64,000 bases of DNA from Hermatobates lingyangjiaoensis (GCA_026182355.1 JAPFBL010000048.1:310001-374000); one strand, 5' to 3'. Numbered from the stretch's first letter, positions 33,451 through 45,479 are shown. Notes: generated by a model not told the origin, from the letters alone. Translations and numbers: made by a program.

Positions 33451-36085
33451 AGGTCCACAGTACTTTAGATAACAATTATAACGGAAGCAACAAAAATATA
33501 GATTAGACATGAATTAATTTATGTCATATGTTCACTTCTGGTGAATATCGTTATATATATATCCCTATATTATCACAATATAACTCTCTGTCTAAATGTA
33601 TTTAGTTTTACATTTAAGGAAAATATATTGACAGGACCGATATGCCTAAAAGCTTGTAACTAAATTAAATGTCTTTGGACTCGGAGCAGAATTTTGAAAA
33701 GTGTCTTCATGACTGGCAAAGTTTTTGGTCTTAATTTTTCATTTCTCAAGATATAAGACAATTGCTACTATGTTTCTATGCTAAAATTGACGTCTTAATA
33801 ACAGCAAGTATTCATTACGGTAAAGATTTAGTTTATCCAAGGATGGAACATATAATTTTTATTCTTATAAAGTCCAGTGGGGCCATAATTTTCATAGTTT
33901 GGGATGTATGTAAATAACAAATAAAACACTCACTATCTCAAATTTCCAGTTAAATCGTTTTCAATGAATAAAAAGAGAGGAAAAACTAAACACTATAGAA
34001 AAATGGCAGTTTTGCAAAATTTATTTCTCATCTTTTTTGGATGAGTTGTTTTTGTCCGAGTTCATTTCTCCAACACATGAATTTGTACTAAAATCGGTGA
34101 TATCGGACCTATTTAACAACAAAGTAATGCAAGCATTCTACAAAATAAAACACCGACTGGAATAGAAAAATGTGGTCAAATCTAACAAGTATCGTTTTTG
34201 TCTCCAGGTTTGAAAATTGGAGGTTCAAATTTTGAAAATTACCCTAGACTTCTCATATGGGAGATGAAAAATCTCGTGCACGTCATCCCTAATAAACATG
34301 TCTATCCTGAACCTGCACTATACCAGGCATTCGTTAAAAATACCTATTCTAATAAAGCTGAGTGTGGAACACTAAAGAATCTCACTGCGAATCAACTCAG
34401 TAATATGACATGACTAAAACTAAAACGAGCCGCACTCCCTAGAACAACATTCAAAGTGAAAAAAAACTGTTATATCCTATTTAAGTACTGGAATTAACAT
34501 TTTTCAAATAAATATGTAAAGTTTACAATATAAAATTAGCACAACTTGATTGATTTTTTACTTAACTTTTATTTTGGCTATTTTAATTAATATTACTTAG
34601 CACAATTATATTTTCAGGAAAATTTCTAAAAAAGTAAATATTCAGAGGGCAAGTAAGGACAATTTTACTCACATCTAATCTGGAAAATAGCTAAAGACTT
34701 ATTCAGTAAGACTAACTGACCACACCCAACAACTTTTTTAAAAAATTGTACAGAAACAATACTGGTTGACAGATATACAGTCAACACTGTTACTAAAACC
34801 TGACCTGAATCTATTCAATGATGACCAAATATTAACTGGAAAAGTGAAATTTTAAATGAAATTTAAGAGCAGAAATAATCAATCAGTATTATTCTAATTC
34901 CTCCTTATACCATGTACAAACATATTTGAAAATTACAAAAGATCAATTGTTTAGTGTAAAAGTCAAACAAACTGTCATTACAATTTAGTTTTCAACAGAG
35001 TGTAAAGAAAATTCCAAGGATATATACACATACGTTTTCAGTTCTAAGAGAATAATGAGTAATTCGAGTTATTAGTATCATGATTCAAGAATGAAGAATC
35101 CAGCATAATTTGAATGTGCAGCTTTTTGGTAAGGATTTCATATTTGTAAAGATGTAGTAAAAACACAGTATAGTTGACCATTCATTTAAAGATAGAAAAG
35201 GAAGAGAATTCATACTTCATCTACTTCCAGAAGATCAATATCACATATTTCGTGACCTTTGAAGGTACGGAAGGAAAGGAGGTAGGATGACCTTTTATTA
35301 GACAAATTAAGACCTTTTGGTAAAGAGTATAAGATTAATAGAAATATTGAACTCTTTACGAAAAGAATAGCCTATTCAAACATATACGATTAGAACATAA
35401 AACTGTTTACATTTTAAGGTGTCTTTTAGGTATAACACAACTTTCACCTAGGAAGAAATTATACATTGACAATTCAAAATCATTACAATGAAAACTATAT
35501 TAGTAAATCCCTATATCTAATAAAATATCTAGGTGAATGTCTGTATTCATGTCATATTAGATAAAGACATTTGTCTAAATTCTAAGTAATGTACAAAAAA
35601 TTAATTTCCTAGTACCAGAATGATAATCTTAAATACATATCAAAATCAAATTCATGTCAACATCAATGCAACAATGAAATAAAACTATTCAGTTACCCTC
35701 AGTAATTGTTCCCTCTTTATTTTGTTTTTTATTCAATGGTTTTATTAAAAAGGCATATTAAAAATGTAAAATTTAGTATCAAAAATTTGAATCATTAAAA
35801 CACAATGTGAAAAAATGAAGTCTTAAGAGGTGAATACAAAAGTAGAAAAAACTACAATTTAAACATGTATGATATTTTGAAAGGTAATAAAGAAGAAACT
35901 ATTGATAACTACTAAGCATTAAAATTATTTCATAGAATGCCGGAATGTTCACAAACTAGACCTACTCTTCAAGAAAATATTCTGTTATTAAACCACAGTT
36001 TCATATTAGTATTCTTACTCCATAAATGTATAAAAAAAATCATTATATAGTTAAAAATTATTCTTAGATAATAAACTGCACTTAC
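33451..36085. other. Non-coding, presumed intron
   Basis: AT-rich. The plus-strand frame at 34207-34413 (LKIGGSNFENYPRLLIWEMK, VIPNKHVYPEPALYQAF) is preceded by GTCTCCAG and looks somewhat protein-like, but I cannot place it in a family and see no partner exon. Nothing else is supported. Confidence 0.45.
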
Positions 36086-36597
36086 CCACCAATATTACCA
36101 TTGTTGACTTCTATGTCAGGAAATATATTAAGCTCTCCTTCAATTCCTTGATGTAACCACTTAATCACTTCATTGGATAATGTTTTTAAATTGTCAAACT
36201 TATTTAAGTTTTCTGTCCGATAAACTTCTTTAACACAAGCATAAAGTCTTACTTTATCAGGCTTTATCAAGCCTAACCTAAATAAAGTGACAGTTGAATT
36301 TATCCAAAAACGCTCTGACGACACAATATGCACATTTTCAGGGTTGTCAAAAAAACACTCGCTGTTGGCAGTCTGCTTTTCACTTGTAAACTTTAATTCC
36401 ATTTCGGGATAGAAATTTTGGCCTGATATTTCTACAAATGTATCGTACAACTGTTTACTATCACTAATAGTAGTTTGATTAAGTACAATAACCGATTGAA
36501 CAACTGGTTGTTTCACTGGCACAGTCATAGCTAAACAGATCTTTTGAAATGAAAGTGAACACAAAAGAAGAAATAAACAGCAGAGGCTTACCCCCAT
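36086..36597 (-). CDS. Signal-peptide exon with CNNM-like extracellular domain
   Basis: First coding exon of 170 codons plus two bases, from ATG at 36597 to donor GGTGG|GTAAGTG at 36086. The in-frame sequence upstream has no other ATG before a stop. Residues 1-23 are a signal peptide (MGVSLCCLFLLLCSLSFQKI then CLA). The mature part has FVEISGQNFYPEMELKFTSE, NSECFF, TLFRLGLIKPDKVRLYACVK and KWLHQGIEGELNIF. This order parallels the CNNM extracellular domain (RLFGxGF..C / YYLCYR / LWLHLG in exons 5606-5873 and 2574-3245). The exon ends after two codon bases and the 5873 acceptor begins with one, so splicing the two is in frame. One gene with two ectodomain modules and a 30.2 kb intron is my preferred reading. 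A separate CNNM-like gene or an orphan exon is the alternative. Codon use is much more AT-rich than in the other two exons. Confidence 0.65.
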
Positions 36598-38039
36598 CCT
36601 GTGCCGCAAGTAACTGACAAACTGATTAGATGTATCCAAACGTAGGCGACTATAGCGCTGCAGTGGATTGATAAAGCATTACTTAACCTCCTCCCCCTCC
36701 AATGGAAGCCCCTTTCACTTCGTTACACTATGTCCCATTAAATCTTAACTTAAATCTTAACGCGCCAAAAATATTTACAATACATTCTATTCACTTTTCT
36801 GCATCGTTCATTCCTATTATTGAAAAAAATAAATGAAATAAAAGTACACAACCACATGACACACAATTTATTCAATGAACTCCAGATATTGTAAAAGTGA
36901 ATAACTTACTCAGTAAATCTCTAATCTAAATCAAACTAACTTTCCTTTTAATAAATTATATACAACATGTATTTATTCCAAGTAATCTATTCATTGATTT
37001 CATCATCCAAATACAGTTCTTTAATCAAAAATTTCAAAATTTTAAATAACTTGTCTTTTTGGAGTTTTTGAAAAATTAACCATATTTTTACTTAACCCGA
37101 TATATATAACGATCAACACTTTTATAAACCATAGTATGACAATGTAAACTGAAGCGATCTTCCTGAAATCTCAAAATGGGATTGGTTAGGAGAAAGCGAA
37201 AATATGTTTAAAAGAAATCAAAACTAGGAAATGGGCAGGAAAAACATCCACTGTCTCCTTCACGGGTCAGAAATCAATTAAAAATACTATCTTCCAGCTA
37301 ATGTAAAGAGCTTAGACAGGGTTAATTCCTCCCATTAATATAGTATAGTTTCAATAAACTGCTACAGATTTTTAGAGGATTGGATATTTTAAGAATCTCT
37401 TTCAACCATGAACATTTTAGCTTTCTTCCAATTAATGCCAGAAATAAACCAGTAGATTAATCTGGTCTACTCACTGAATATGTATGCAAAATAACATACA
37501 ATTTAATACTTTCAAATAATAGATAATGCTTTTTGTTAAATCGTTTGTGAAATATATATTGTAACTAGACTAACCGTGACCTTTGTATCACTCAGAAAAT
37601 ATAACAATAGGTATTGAAATTAATTCGCTGAACATGATTTACAGGGATAATTTTAATCGTTGTTTCTAGTTATTAAGACACAGAAACAGATTCTTATATG
37701 GCCCAAGATTTTGATATAGTTTTCTTAACATTATTCAAGATACATAACAAAAATCATTTAAAAGTAAAAAAGTCATTTACTTTATGACATAAGTAAATAA
37801 AACATCAATTCAAGTTATATACACAATCAATTATATTTAAAACAAAGAAAACTTCTAAATTGAGATATTCAATCTATTTACCCAACATAAAATAACATTA
37901 ATGACCCGAATGTGTCTTTATGATATTACCTTAGAACATTCGTATTTTACCTCACAGTCGTGTTCAAGTTTTTCCTAAAATTATTCATTTTTAACCTCTA
38001 ATGTAGTTTTTATTATATATTTGTTAATTTATTTATAAT
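36598..38039. other. 5' region of the signal-peptide exon and non-coding sequence
   Basis: Just upstream of the start codon lies a GC-richer stretch (36600-36780), including CTCCTCCCCCTCC-type and AACGCGCC sequences, compatible with a 5' UTR or promoter. No TATA or initiator can be called safely. Beyond about 36800 the sequence is AT-rich and featureless. Confidence 0.4.
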
Positions 38040-38475
38040 ACATTTGCAGTACTGTCATCAGTGAGCACGCAAGCCTCTGGGCTACCCTCGCTCCATGCCT
38101 TTATTTTTAAATTTGAAATTAATTTTTTTTTGTTATATTTATATATCATACATTTTCACTATTATCATCGGCGAGCAAGCAAGCGACTGGCTACCCTGGA
38201 TATTTGTCTTTACTTCATTACCATTGTATATATTATTCAAATTTTAAATTCACAAATATTTTTGTTACACTTATTTTTAATATATCTGTGCTACTGTCAT
38301 CGGCGAGTACACAAGCCAGTGGGCTACCCTGGCTCCATGCCTTTAGTTTATTACCAGTGTTTATCTAATATTCAATTTAAAATTTTTTTTTCTTACATTT
38401 ATATATAATACATTTGCACTACTGTCATCGGGGAGCACGCAACACACTTGCAACCCTGGCTCCAATTTTGGGAAT
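38040..38475. repeat. ~120-bp tandem repeat, about 3.5 copies
   Basis: Units contain TTTGCACTACTGTCATCGGC, GAGCACGCAAGC, TGGGCTACCCTGGCTCCATG and an AT-rich filler with TTTATTACCAGTGTTTAT. The same unit forms the array at 46270-46625. The ORF drawn through it merely reads the repeat. Downstream at 38525-38610 is a (CAAA)n tract in a GAGTCTCTATCTCCACGGG context. Confidence 0.9.
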
Positions 38476-39215
38476 ATAGTGATAATTTTCTTTTATTTAA
38501 CATAATTCAGGTAATAAATAATATATATATGATTTGAGTCTCTATCTCCACGGGAAATGGGTGAACAAACAAACAAACAAACAAACTCACGAAGTTTATG
38601 TATAGAGATTACGATGAATGGACATGTATTTATGGATTGAAAAAACAAAAGGCTCACTGAATGTCAAATTAAAGGCACATTAATTATATTTTTAAAAAAA
38701 TAAAACAAAGGGACGATTTCAAAGCATGGCACTACATCTAAGCTTATTTAGTTAAATTTTTTTGCTCGTTTAACCTCTGGTTTGTTCACAGCTCAATTAC
38801 CCTAGTAATAAGCATTGTTGTTATTAAATATTTTCTCTTTCTACCCGCGAAATTGATTGATTGTGTTTGCTATGATTTTTGTCTTGTCTAAATATTTAAA
38901 ATAAAAGTAGAAATTCATTTTTTAACTGAGAAGAATCCATTCTGTTTGGAACTTTTGATCTACTCATTATAGAAAACAACGTGACTTCTCTCTTATCGAG
39001 GAGTTTCAAAAAGACCTTGAGAATGACACATCATTGATTTTATCCTATGATATTAAAAAATTAATATCATAAAAGTTGGAAATCCCAATGCTACATTAGT
39101 TAAAACTAATTTGTATATAGAGTTTATATGAGAATTAGAAATGAAGTGAGTAATATTTAATGAATATTCGTAGAGCGCAGACACTTGAAGTGGTTGTTTA
39201 AATAGAAATTTTTTA
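38476..39215. other. Non-coding sequence
   Basis: Apart from the (CAAA)5 microsatellite near 38571 and a short dyad at 39048-39070, nothing is recognisable. Confidence 0.5.
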
Positions 39216-39470
39216 TTGGTGTATTTCAAAAATTACATCTCCACACGAAAAGAAAAGTTTAATGTGAAAACTAACAACGCGTTTCGAACAATTAGTGTTC
39301 TTCTTCAGGTTTACATCTGCACTCTTGAGATGTTCTACGGGAGTGACCTAGGAACCCGTAGGTGTTCAAGAATGCAGATGTAAACCTGAAGAAGAACACT
39401 ACTTGTTTGAAACGCTAGTTAGTTTTCATATTTAACTTTTTTTGTTGCGTGGAGACATAATTTTTGAAAT
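39216..39470. mobile_element. Foldback element with hammerhead-like motif, ~105-bp arms
   Basis: Arms about 39216-39325 and 39367-39470 are imperfect reverse complements (ATTTCAAAAATTACATCTCC / GGAGACATAATTTTTGAAAT; GCAGATGTAAACCTGAAGAA). The outward-reading motif is CTGAAGA-A-GAACA ... TGTTC-GAAA-CGCG, with a 5-bp stem II, in both arms (the right arm has TGTTT, which still pairs by wobble). The ~40-bp centre is unique. The same terminal sequence type appears at 51905-52160. No protein is encoded. Confidence 0.82.
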
Positions 39471-40984
39471 ACCCCCAATATGAGTAAGTACGACATCATA
39501 ACAGCTTGCACAAGTATTGAAGAAATCTTTTACTTTTACTTAAAATAAATTATAATTTATGTAAAAGAAAAAAAATTCTAGTGTTCTATACTTATTATTT
39601 TAAAGAGCTTACGAGTTAATAGTGCTTACTTAAATATTATCAGCCATAATGTCTTTTTAATACACTTTTTCTAGGTCATATTTTTCACATTTCTCTTGAC
39701 GACAGAACAAAACTTAACTGCTTTTATGACCTTGCCAGTGTAGAAAGTACAATTATAAATATCAAACACAATTTGGAATTGGTTTAAATAACGATATTGA
39801 TCTGTCTGAAGAATCAAAGATGTCTTGTAATTAGTGAGTTTGCCGTTATTACCGTAGATTTCGAGTTTACATCTTGCATTCATCTGAATTTTATATTTAG
39901 TTTAAGAAATAAAATTACAAAATCAGTCGAGTAAGCAAAACTAAAAGGTTGGATTGTAATATGCATTGAATATCAATAACAAAATCTTGAATGAATGAAA
40001 GGTGGTACGCTTTTGTAATCGGGTAGGTGTGGTTGAGTTTATCTAGCTATTACATTGCCTTTCTTTTTGACTGTCACTTGAGTGTATGTAAACACATAAT
40101 AAATGGCAAAGCTTATAATGAAATATTTCTTTAATCCCATTACATATTTTCATTTTTAGGTTAAATAAAATGAAATAAAAAAATGGATTTTTGTTTATTA
40201 GTATTATAAAAAAGAGGAAATTGTATGTTTTTCTATAATTTATATGAACAATACATTAAAAAAAGGTCTTTGAATGTCACATTATAAATTAATACATATG
40301 TTATAAATAATTAAATAAGCCATTTTATACCATGTTTTTTTTGTTCATTTTACTATAATGAAGTAATAGTTATGTATTCCTTTTTGCATTGTTAAAATAA
40401 GAGTTATAGCTTTTCATAGTGATCTATTCCAATTTTTTTTAAAGCAATTTACTTGAGTATTTTACCTATTTTTATTTCATAGATTATTATAAAATAAAGT
40501 GAATAACTTGAAGTGAATTGTATTCCTTTTTAGTGTCATATTGTCTCTTTACAATAATTCTTATTATTGTAAATAAGAATTTACGATTACAATAACTTCT
40601 TATTTTTATCGTGGAAAGTTCACATAAAGACAATACTGAATATGAAATTTAAGGTTTTTAACTGCCGAAAATAAAGAAAAAACATAGCACGACTTTTGAT
40701 GTAAAATAACTTTTCTTAGTTATAATATTGCTCCAAAAATCTGAAAAGTTGGAACTTTCATTGCTCACAATTCCACACCCACAAAGCCTCTATGACAATT
40801 ACATTCTGCTCACTCACTTCCTCATCATACTAAAAAGATCAAACATTGATTTAGGGGATATCAAAATGTGTCAGTCTGAAAAAATCTCCAATTTTTGTTT
40901 TCAGATTGTTTGAAATTTGAACTACCTACTTGTAACCAAGACAGCCTGAGAGTTACTTATTACTTATGACATTGTAAGTTGCTA
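39471..40984. other. Non-coding AT-rich sequence
   Basis: No supported gene or repeat. The frames at 39671-39883 and 40728-40913 have no splice or family support. Confidence 0.5.
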
Positions 40985-41330
40985 ATAAATATTATCAAAT
41001 CCTCTCTGATTAAATTTAATAGATCAAATATTATAAACATTAGTAATGGTTTCAAACTTGACTCAGTCCTAGCGAAGGCAATAGTTGATCAAAGAGAATT
41101 GACCGCTAGCGTATAGTTTTTTACTTTTTTTCTTGCTGTACTCCTTTGCTTACCTTGATCTCTCCCTCGACTATTATACTTTTCTCCGCATTACACCCTT
41201 TAAAATACCTCTTATCTCTCCCTCTCTTCTCAACCCTTTACCAGATGTTTCTAAATCTTTGGTTTCAGTTGAGATTTGACTCTGACGAAGACCGCTTGTT
41301 ACAGTTGATTTTAGTCTTTTTCTTCATTTC
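40985..41330 (+). pseudogene. PLE family-1 endonuclease C-terminus and 3' UTR
   Basis: The frame SSLIKFNRSNIINISNGF, KLDSVLAKAIVDQRELTASV matches the end of the family-1 endonuclease (25045-25200), then a stop near 41116. The 3' UTR follows (TTTTTTACTTTTTTTCTTGC) with the diverged terminal motif GACTCTGACGAAGACCGCTT at about 41278-41298. Strongly 5'-truncated. Confidence 0.8.
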
Positions 41331-41389
41331 TTATGTTTCAAAGTTGATTGTATGTATATTATCATCAATAAAACGATCCACAAAGGACA

Positions 41390-41750
41390 ACAAACGTTTC
41401 AAAGTAAATAGAAAAACACACTTACAGTCACTAATTTTCAGTTTAACCGTCATTAGAGAGAAGAGATAGGGACACCAAGGGCACTTACCAAGTGACGGTT
41501 GGAGACCCAACTTGCGTTGCTTTGCAAGTGCACTTGGTTATCTCTTTTCTCCTGATAACGGTTAAGTCTGTTGTTCTATTTACTGCGTACCTATAGTTTA
41601 CTTTGAAACATATATGTGTACAAGATTTCACATAAACAGGTGCATAACAATCAATAATAAATAGCAATAAATGATAAAACCACAATATGAAAAGGGGAAA
41701 ATAAGACTAAGTTCTTTCAACTGTAAAAAGCGGTCTTCGTCATATAACAA
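41390..41750. mobile_element. PLE family-2-like foldback plus family-1 terminus
   Basis: 41396-41500 is a diverged family-2 3' end in minus orientation (CACTTACAGTCACTAATTTTC; GTTTAACCGTCATTAGAGAG). 41515-41615 is its mirror (TCTCTTTTCTCCTGATAACGG). This again makes a tail-out pair without coding sequence. 41620-41745 is a family-1 terminus in minus orientation (TTTCACATAAACAGGTG; TTTCAACTGTAAAAAGCGGT). Confidence 0.7.
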
Positions 41751-41995
41751 AGACTCGTTATTTGTCATAATATATATTTATTTAGTGAAAGTAAAATACT
41801 AAAAGTTTGAGATTTGGAAACAACAACAATATTGGATGTGAGCTAATAACTAGATTGGTACACCATATTCTGAGGAGCCCCTCAGTAATGCAGCTAGCCC
41901 ATTGTTACTGGGTTTGAATAATAAATAAGCCACACTCTTTGACTCTACGTTAGGAAAAAAAAAATAAAATCTATAATGTAGATATTTGATTATAA

Positions 41996-43229
41996 CAGGG
42001 CTGTGGAGTCAGACCTATTATGGCCGACTCCGATTCCACTGTTTTGTAACAGCTGACTCCGTTCCAGCTCATCTTTTTATTATTAAAAAACAGATGACAG
42101 GTAGCTAATAATAATAATTAGTACTTTATAATACTAATTAGCAATTTATAAAAAACATTCGTGAACTTTCAATTACCGCAAAGTGCAATAAAACTATAAT
42201 AACTCAATATTTAGCCTGGACTAATGGATCACCTGCTTCCTACACTTGTTGGATTTGTTCATATTTATTTACATTATTTATATTGATTTCGAAATTTTTT
42301 AACCGAATATTCCAATGATACTATTCGATTCAGTTGTGTGATATACCAAAATAAGCTTTTATATTGATGGCTGGTTCAATTACTGTATCTGTACTACCGC
42401 CAGGAATCGAACGACCAACGAATGTATATGTGCACTATAGTGGAGGTCGTAACTCGCAGTCCTATGTCATATTCGCGGTCATGTGGTCCTGTTGGTTATG
42501 GTTTTCCGTAGTGCAAACTGCTTATAGTCATGAATTACAAAATAGTCTATGGATGAAGTAATTGTTCAGTGAGATTGAGGAAGGTTGGTGGCAGGATTTA
42601 AAGCTAGTACAAGGAGGTTTGGATGAGTAGGTAGTTTATTGTCTACATTGGTAGTAAGTCGGGTGATGTAACTATCTATGGATTCCATTTTCAAATCATG
42701 ATGAATACCCACAGTTTGGGCGTACCAAATTGCCCTGGCTATAAGGCGGCCACATTTATTCTGAACGATCTGGATACAAGCCTTGTTCGTCTGTGCAGCT
42801 CTAAACCAGACGGTATTCATGGGTCATAGCCGAACGAACAACCTCATTATAGACAAGGTCCTTGACTGAGTCGACCGCCAGGAATGAAAGACTAATAAAC
42901 ATCTTCTATTTAAACATTTATATTATGTCTAAATAGGACATTGAATAGCGAAGAAGTTTGATATTATATTTACTTTTAACAAAGTAAACATTGAAGAAAC
43001 AAGGCCAGATATTTTGAATTAAACTAGACATTTTGTGTTCTACCATCAAATGTCCAATGTCCTTCTCCAGAGGAAAAAATTCTACTTGGACTAATTAGTC
43101 ATGTTTTATAATTTTATCTCATTTTCATGTACACGAGTAATAACTAGGTGAGGAGTCGGATTCGGCTGATTTTTTCCACTCCTCCAAGTGGAAAATATGC
43201 CCGACTCCGACTCCGACTCCACAGCCCTG
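41996..43229. mobile_element. hAT-like element with perfect 8-bp target duplication
   Basis: Terminal inverted repeats CAGGGCTGTGGAGTCAGAC (left) and the reverse complement of GACTCCGACTCCACAGCCCTG (right), with GACTCC/GACTCCGA subterminal repeats. The duplication GATTATAA occurs at 41988-41995 and 43230-43237, the 8-bp size expected of hAT transposition. No transposase is visible. The interior contains a foreign non-LTR fragment. Confidence 0.92.
42566..42838 (-). pseudogene. Non-LTR retrotransposon RT C-terminal fragment
   Basis: The frame NTVWFRAAQTNKACIQIVQN, KCGRLIARAIWYAQTVGIHH, DLKMESIDSYITRLTTN and NKLPTHPNLL matches the post-RT C-terminal region typical of Jockey/CR1-like LINEs ('IQ..QN..LR ... 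P.Y.RN..IH.DL ... HPN'). RT catalytic motifs and endonuclease are absent. It sits inside the hAT-like element, either as a nested insertion or as captured cargo. Confidence 0.75.
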
Positions 43230-43237
43230 GATTATAA

Positions 43238-44390
43238 AATGTTAAATAATAATGGTGATAGATTTTTTGTTTAAAATAAGCTTTGATTTAAAATATTATA
43301 ACCAGCAGAGGTAGCAACAAAATCTGTTGTATCTTCAGCATGAAATAACCCATCATAAAAAAAATTATAAATTAATATATACGTATATACACTTTGCTAA
43401 TATATGGATGATAGTTTTATAGTAGATTCTGTTTTAATATTAATAAAGTTATGTTTATTGTTCCCAATGATAAGGCCTATCTTGTTCAAACATTCAAAAA
43501 CAAATATTTACAATGAGTAAATGGTTGTTCTCAGTTAAAATACTAAAAAGTTGCAACTTTTAAAAACGTGGATTAAAATTAACTTGGATATAGAATAAAC
43601 TGAAATAAACTAAGAATTAGCTTTATACAAGTATGTTTATTCTAAATGTATCGAGTGGAACCAAACTTACTTAATTTTAAAAACTCGCAACAAATTTAAA
43701 CAGATGACTTATGATCTAACTTATCTATAATCAGTTAAATAAGACTGATTTTAATTCAATTTGATTTAGTTAAAGTTATATCTTTTTAAAAATAGAATGT
43801 TTTTTGAAAAATTTTGAAATGGTAAATCAAAATATAATAAAAAAGCCATTATTACCAATGTTTGTATGCCTAACATTTTAATACTCCTAAAATTTTTCTT
43901 ATTAATATTAGTTTCCTTTTATCATTATTAACCATTTAGTTATAATCTATTAGGCAAATTAAAAAAAAAAGAAAGTTAACGAAAAAATATTAAAAACCGC
44001 TAAATTAGAATTAAATATCTTTTAAAATTTCTTTTGCTGATTATGAAGTATACCATATTTGGGCAAAGGGTTTCTTCCTCTTTATATGAGCCGATTTTGT
44101 CACAAGCAGATCGTAGTTCTAATGTCATTACAAGATTCTTCAACATCTATTATGAAGTAATTTTTGACAATTTGTCACCTGCCAGCTCAATTCTAATTCA
44201 GGAGCCTTGGACCAACCACTTTAAAAACACTAAAATGTAATCAGACAATTTGGAATTAACTAAATTGTCAGATAGTTGAGTATTAATTATATTTTTTTTC
44301 AGGCACTATGCAGCTGACTAGTTGCTTTTATTTTAATATTTCTGAAAACATTTTTCATTCTAACTTCTTGTGATTTCAAATTTCAAATTG
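43238..44390. other. Non-coding AT-rich sequence
   Basis: No supported exon or recognised repeat. The plus frame at 44034-44240 has no family similarity that I can see. Confidence 0.5.
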
Positions 44391-44392
44391 TT

Positions 44393-44497
44393 ATTTCTGT
44401 TTAACGCTCAAGACATAATATTCAACACATTTCAAAGCCATTTCGGTGCAGGTATGCACCCCAAAAAACGAGCTATCAGCTGTTTTAAGTCTCAAGC
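44393..44497 (+). repeat. Inverted repeat arm of a ~100-bp dispersed sequence
   Basis: TTTAACGCTCAAGACATAAT ... CATTTCGGTGCAGGTATGCA recurs as reverse complement at 45309-45412 and again, diverged, in plus orientation at about 48995-49065. The first two copies bracket the Helitron helicase scrap, the SINE and the 69-bp repeats. Confidence 0.8.
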
Positions 44498-44519
44498 ACG
44501 AAAAAAAAGACAACACGAG

Positions 44520-44642
44520 ACTTAAAAACAAACGAATGATGAAAAGCGAAAATGTTTTCGCATTTCCTAACCTGAAAAGGACATCACATAGCTGTCCATG
44601 AGAGAAGCACTCTTTCTTAATATCAACTGTGTGGTTGACCAT
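44520..44642 (-). pseudogene. Helitron helicase C-terminal scrap
   Basis: The minus frame VNHTVDIKKECFSHGQLCDV, LFRLGN corresponds to the conserved Helitron/PIF1-like helicase segment 'D.....CFSHGQLYVA.SR.G'. The Tyr and Ala-Cys-Ser of the motif are altered. A short, inactive remnant. Confidence 0.6.
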
Positions 44643-44780
44643 TAATATAAGTATATACGTTTTACTTATTTGTATATAAATAATTTTTGCTTATGGTAAT
44701 CATAAAAGAAATTGCTACATCCCTACTAGGTGAATGTCAAAATATATACAAACTAGCTGTCTAGCAAACTTCATAACTCC

Positions 44781-45092
44781 TAGGTTAGGTTGCAGTGGTA
44801 GTCCCAGAAGGGAACAGACGTAGGCTGAGCATTGGCCCTTTGTGATATCACACATGAAGATTGATTCTATAGTGGGAGTCCTAAATTTTGCCAAATCCAA
44901 GTGTATTTAGAGTAAGCATCTTTAACGAGTAAGTGACATCTTACAGGCTTCCATCCGAGATCCTTCTCCGAGAGATGACTGCTCAGATTTATTCATCTCC
45001 CGCATGAATAAATCGAGGGCCAAGTAGGTGGGGATCGAACCCCAGTTCTATCAGTTCAGAGGCGAATACGTTAACCACTGAGCTAACCTGTA
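44781..45092 (-). mobile_element. tRNA-derived SINE, nearly complete
   Basis: In minus orientation the head at about 45092-45030 carries pol III promoter boxes: box A TAGCTCAGTGGTTAACG and box B GGTTCGATCCC. Then follow the body (AATAAATCTGAGCAGTCATC; CACTTGGATTTGGCAAAATT; AATCAATCTTCATGTGTG) and a tail AACCTAACCTAGG. The tRNA-like part lacks the standard length and continues into the SINE body, so it is not a tRNA gene. Four relatives lie in the window. Confidence 0.88.
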
Positions 45093-45290
45093 ACGTTTTC
45101 GATTTGATTCCAATCTCGCTTCTCGTCACTCGTTTGTTTCAGATGATTGGGCTGGAACATAACGTTTTCGATTGGATTCCAATCTCGCTTCTCGTCACTC
45201 GTTTGTTTCAGATGATTGGGCTGGAACATAACGTTTTCGATTTGATTCCAACTCGCTTCTCGTCACTAGTTTGTTTTCAAGTCTCCTGTA
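45092..45290. repeat. 69-bp tandem repeat, about 2.8 copies
   Basis: Units start AACGTTTTCGATTTGATTCC and contain CTCGTCACTCGTTTGTTTCA and GATTGGGCTGGAACAT. Length 69 is a multiple of three, so the repeat happens to read as a 23-residue repeat protein, which I do not accept as a gene. The first unit starts exactly at the SINE head. Confidence 0.9.
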
Positions 45291-45479
45291 GCCTTTTTCT
45301 TTAGAGCTTGAGACTTAAAACGGCTGATAACTCGTTTTTTGGGATGCATACCTGCACTGAAATGGCTTTGAAATGTGTTGAAAATTAATATCTTGAGCGT
45401 TGAACAACAATAAAAATGTCAAATGAATTGTTTCTATACCAATGTAAATGTCATTTTTTTATTTATCTATACAAATGAA

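Noticed and set aside
36600..36639. Upstream start of the signal-peptide exon at 36639
   Set aside because: The codon there is TTG, not ATG; the first in-frame ATG after the upstream stop is at 36597 and directly precedes a signal peptide.
42364..42561. 65-residue plus ORF as a gene inside the hAT-like element
   Set aside because: No transposase or other family motif and no splice context.
45030..45092. tRNA gene on the minus strand (box A and box B present)
   Set aside because: No full cloverleaf of normal length; the sequence continues into a body shared with four other loci, so it is a SINE head.
45104..45304. Repeat protein with 23-residue units
   Set aside because: It only reflects a 69-bp tandem repeat in frame; no start context, domain or splice evidence.
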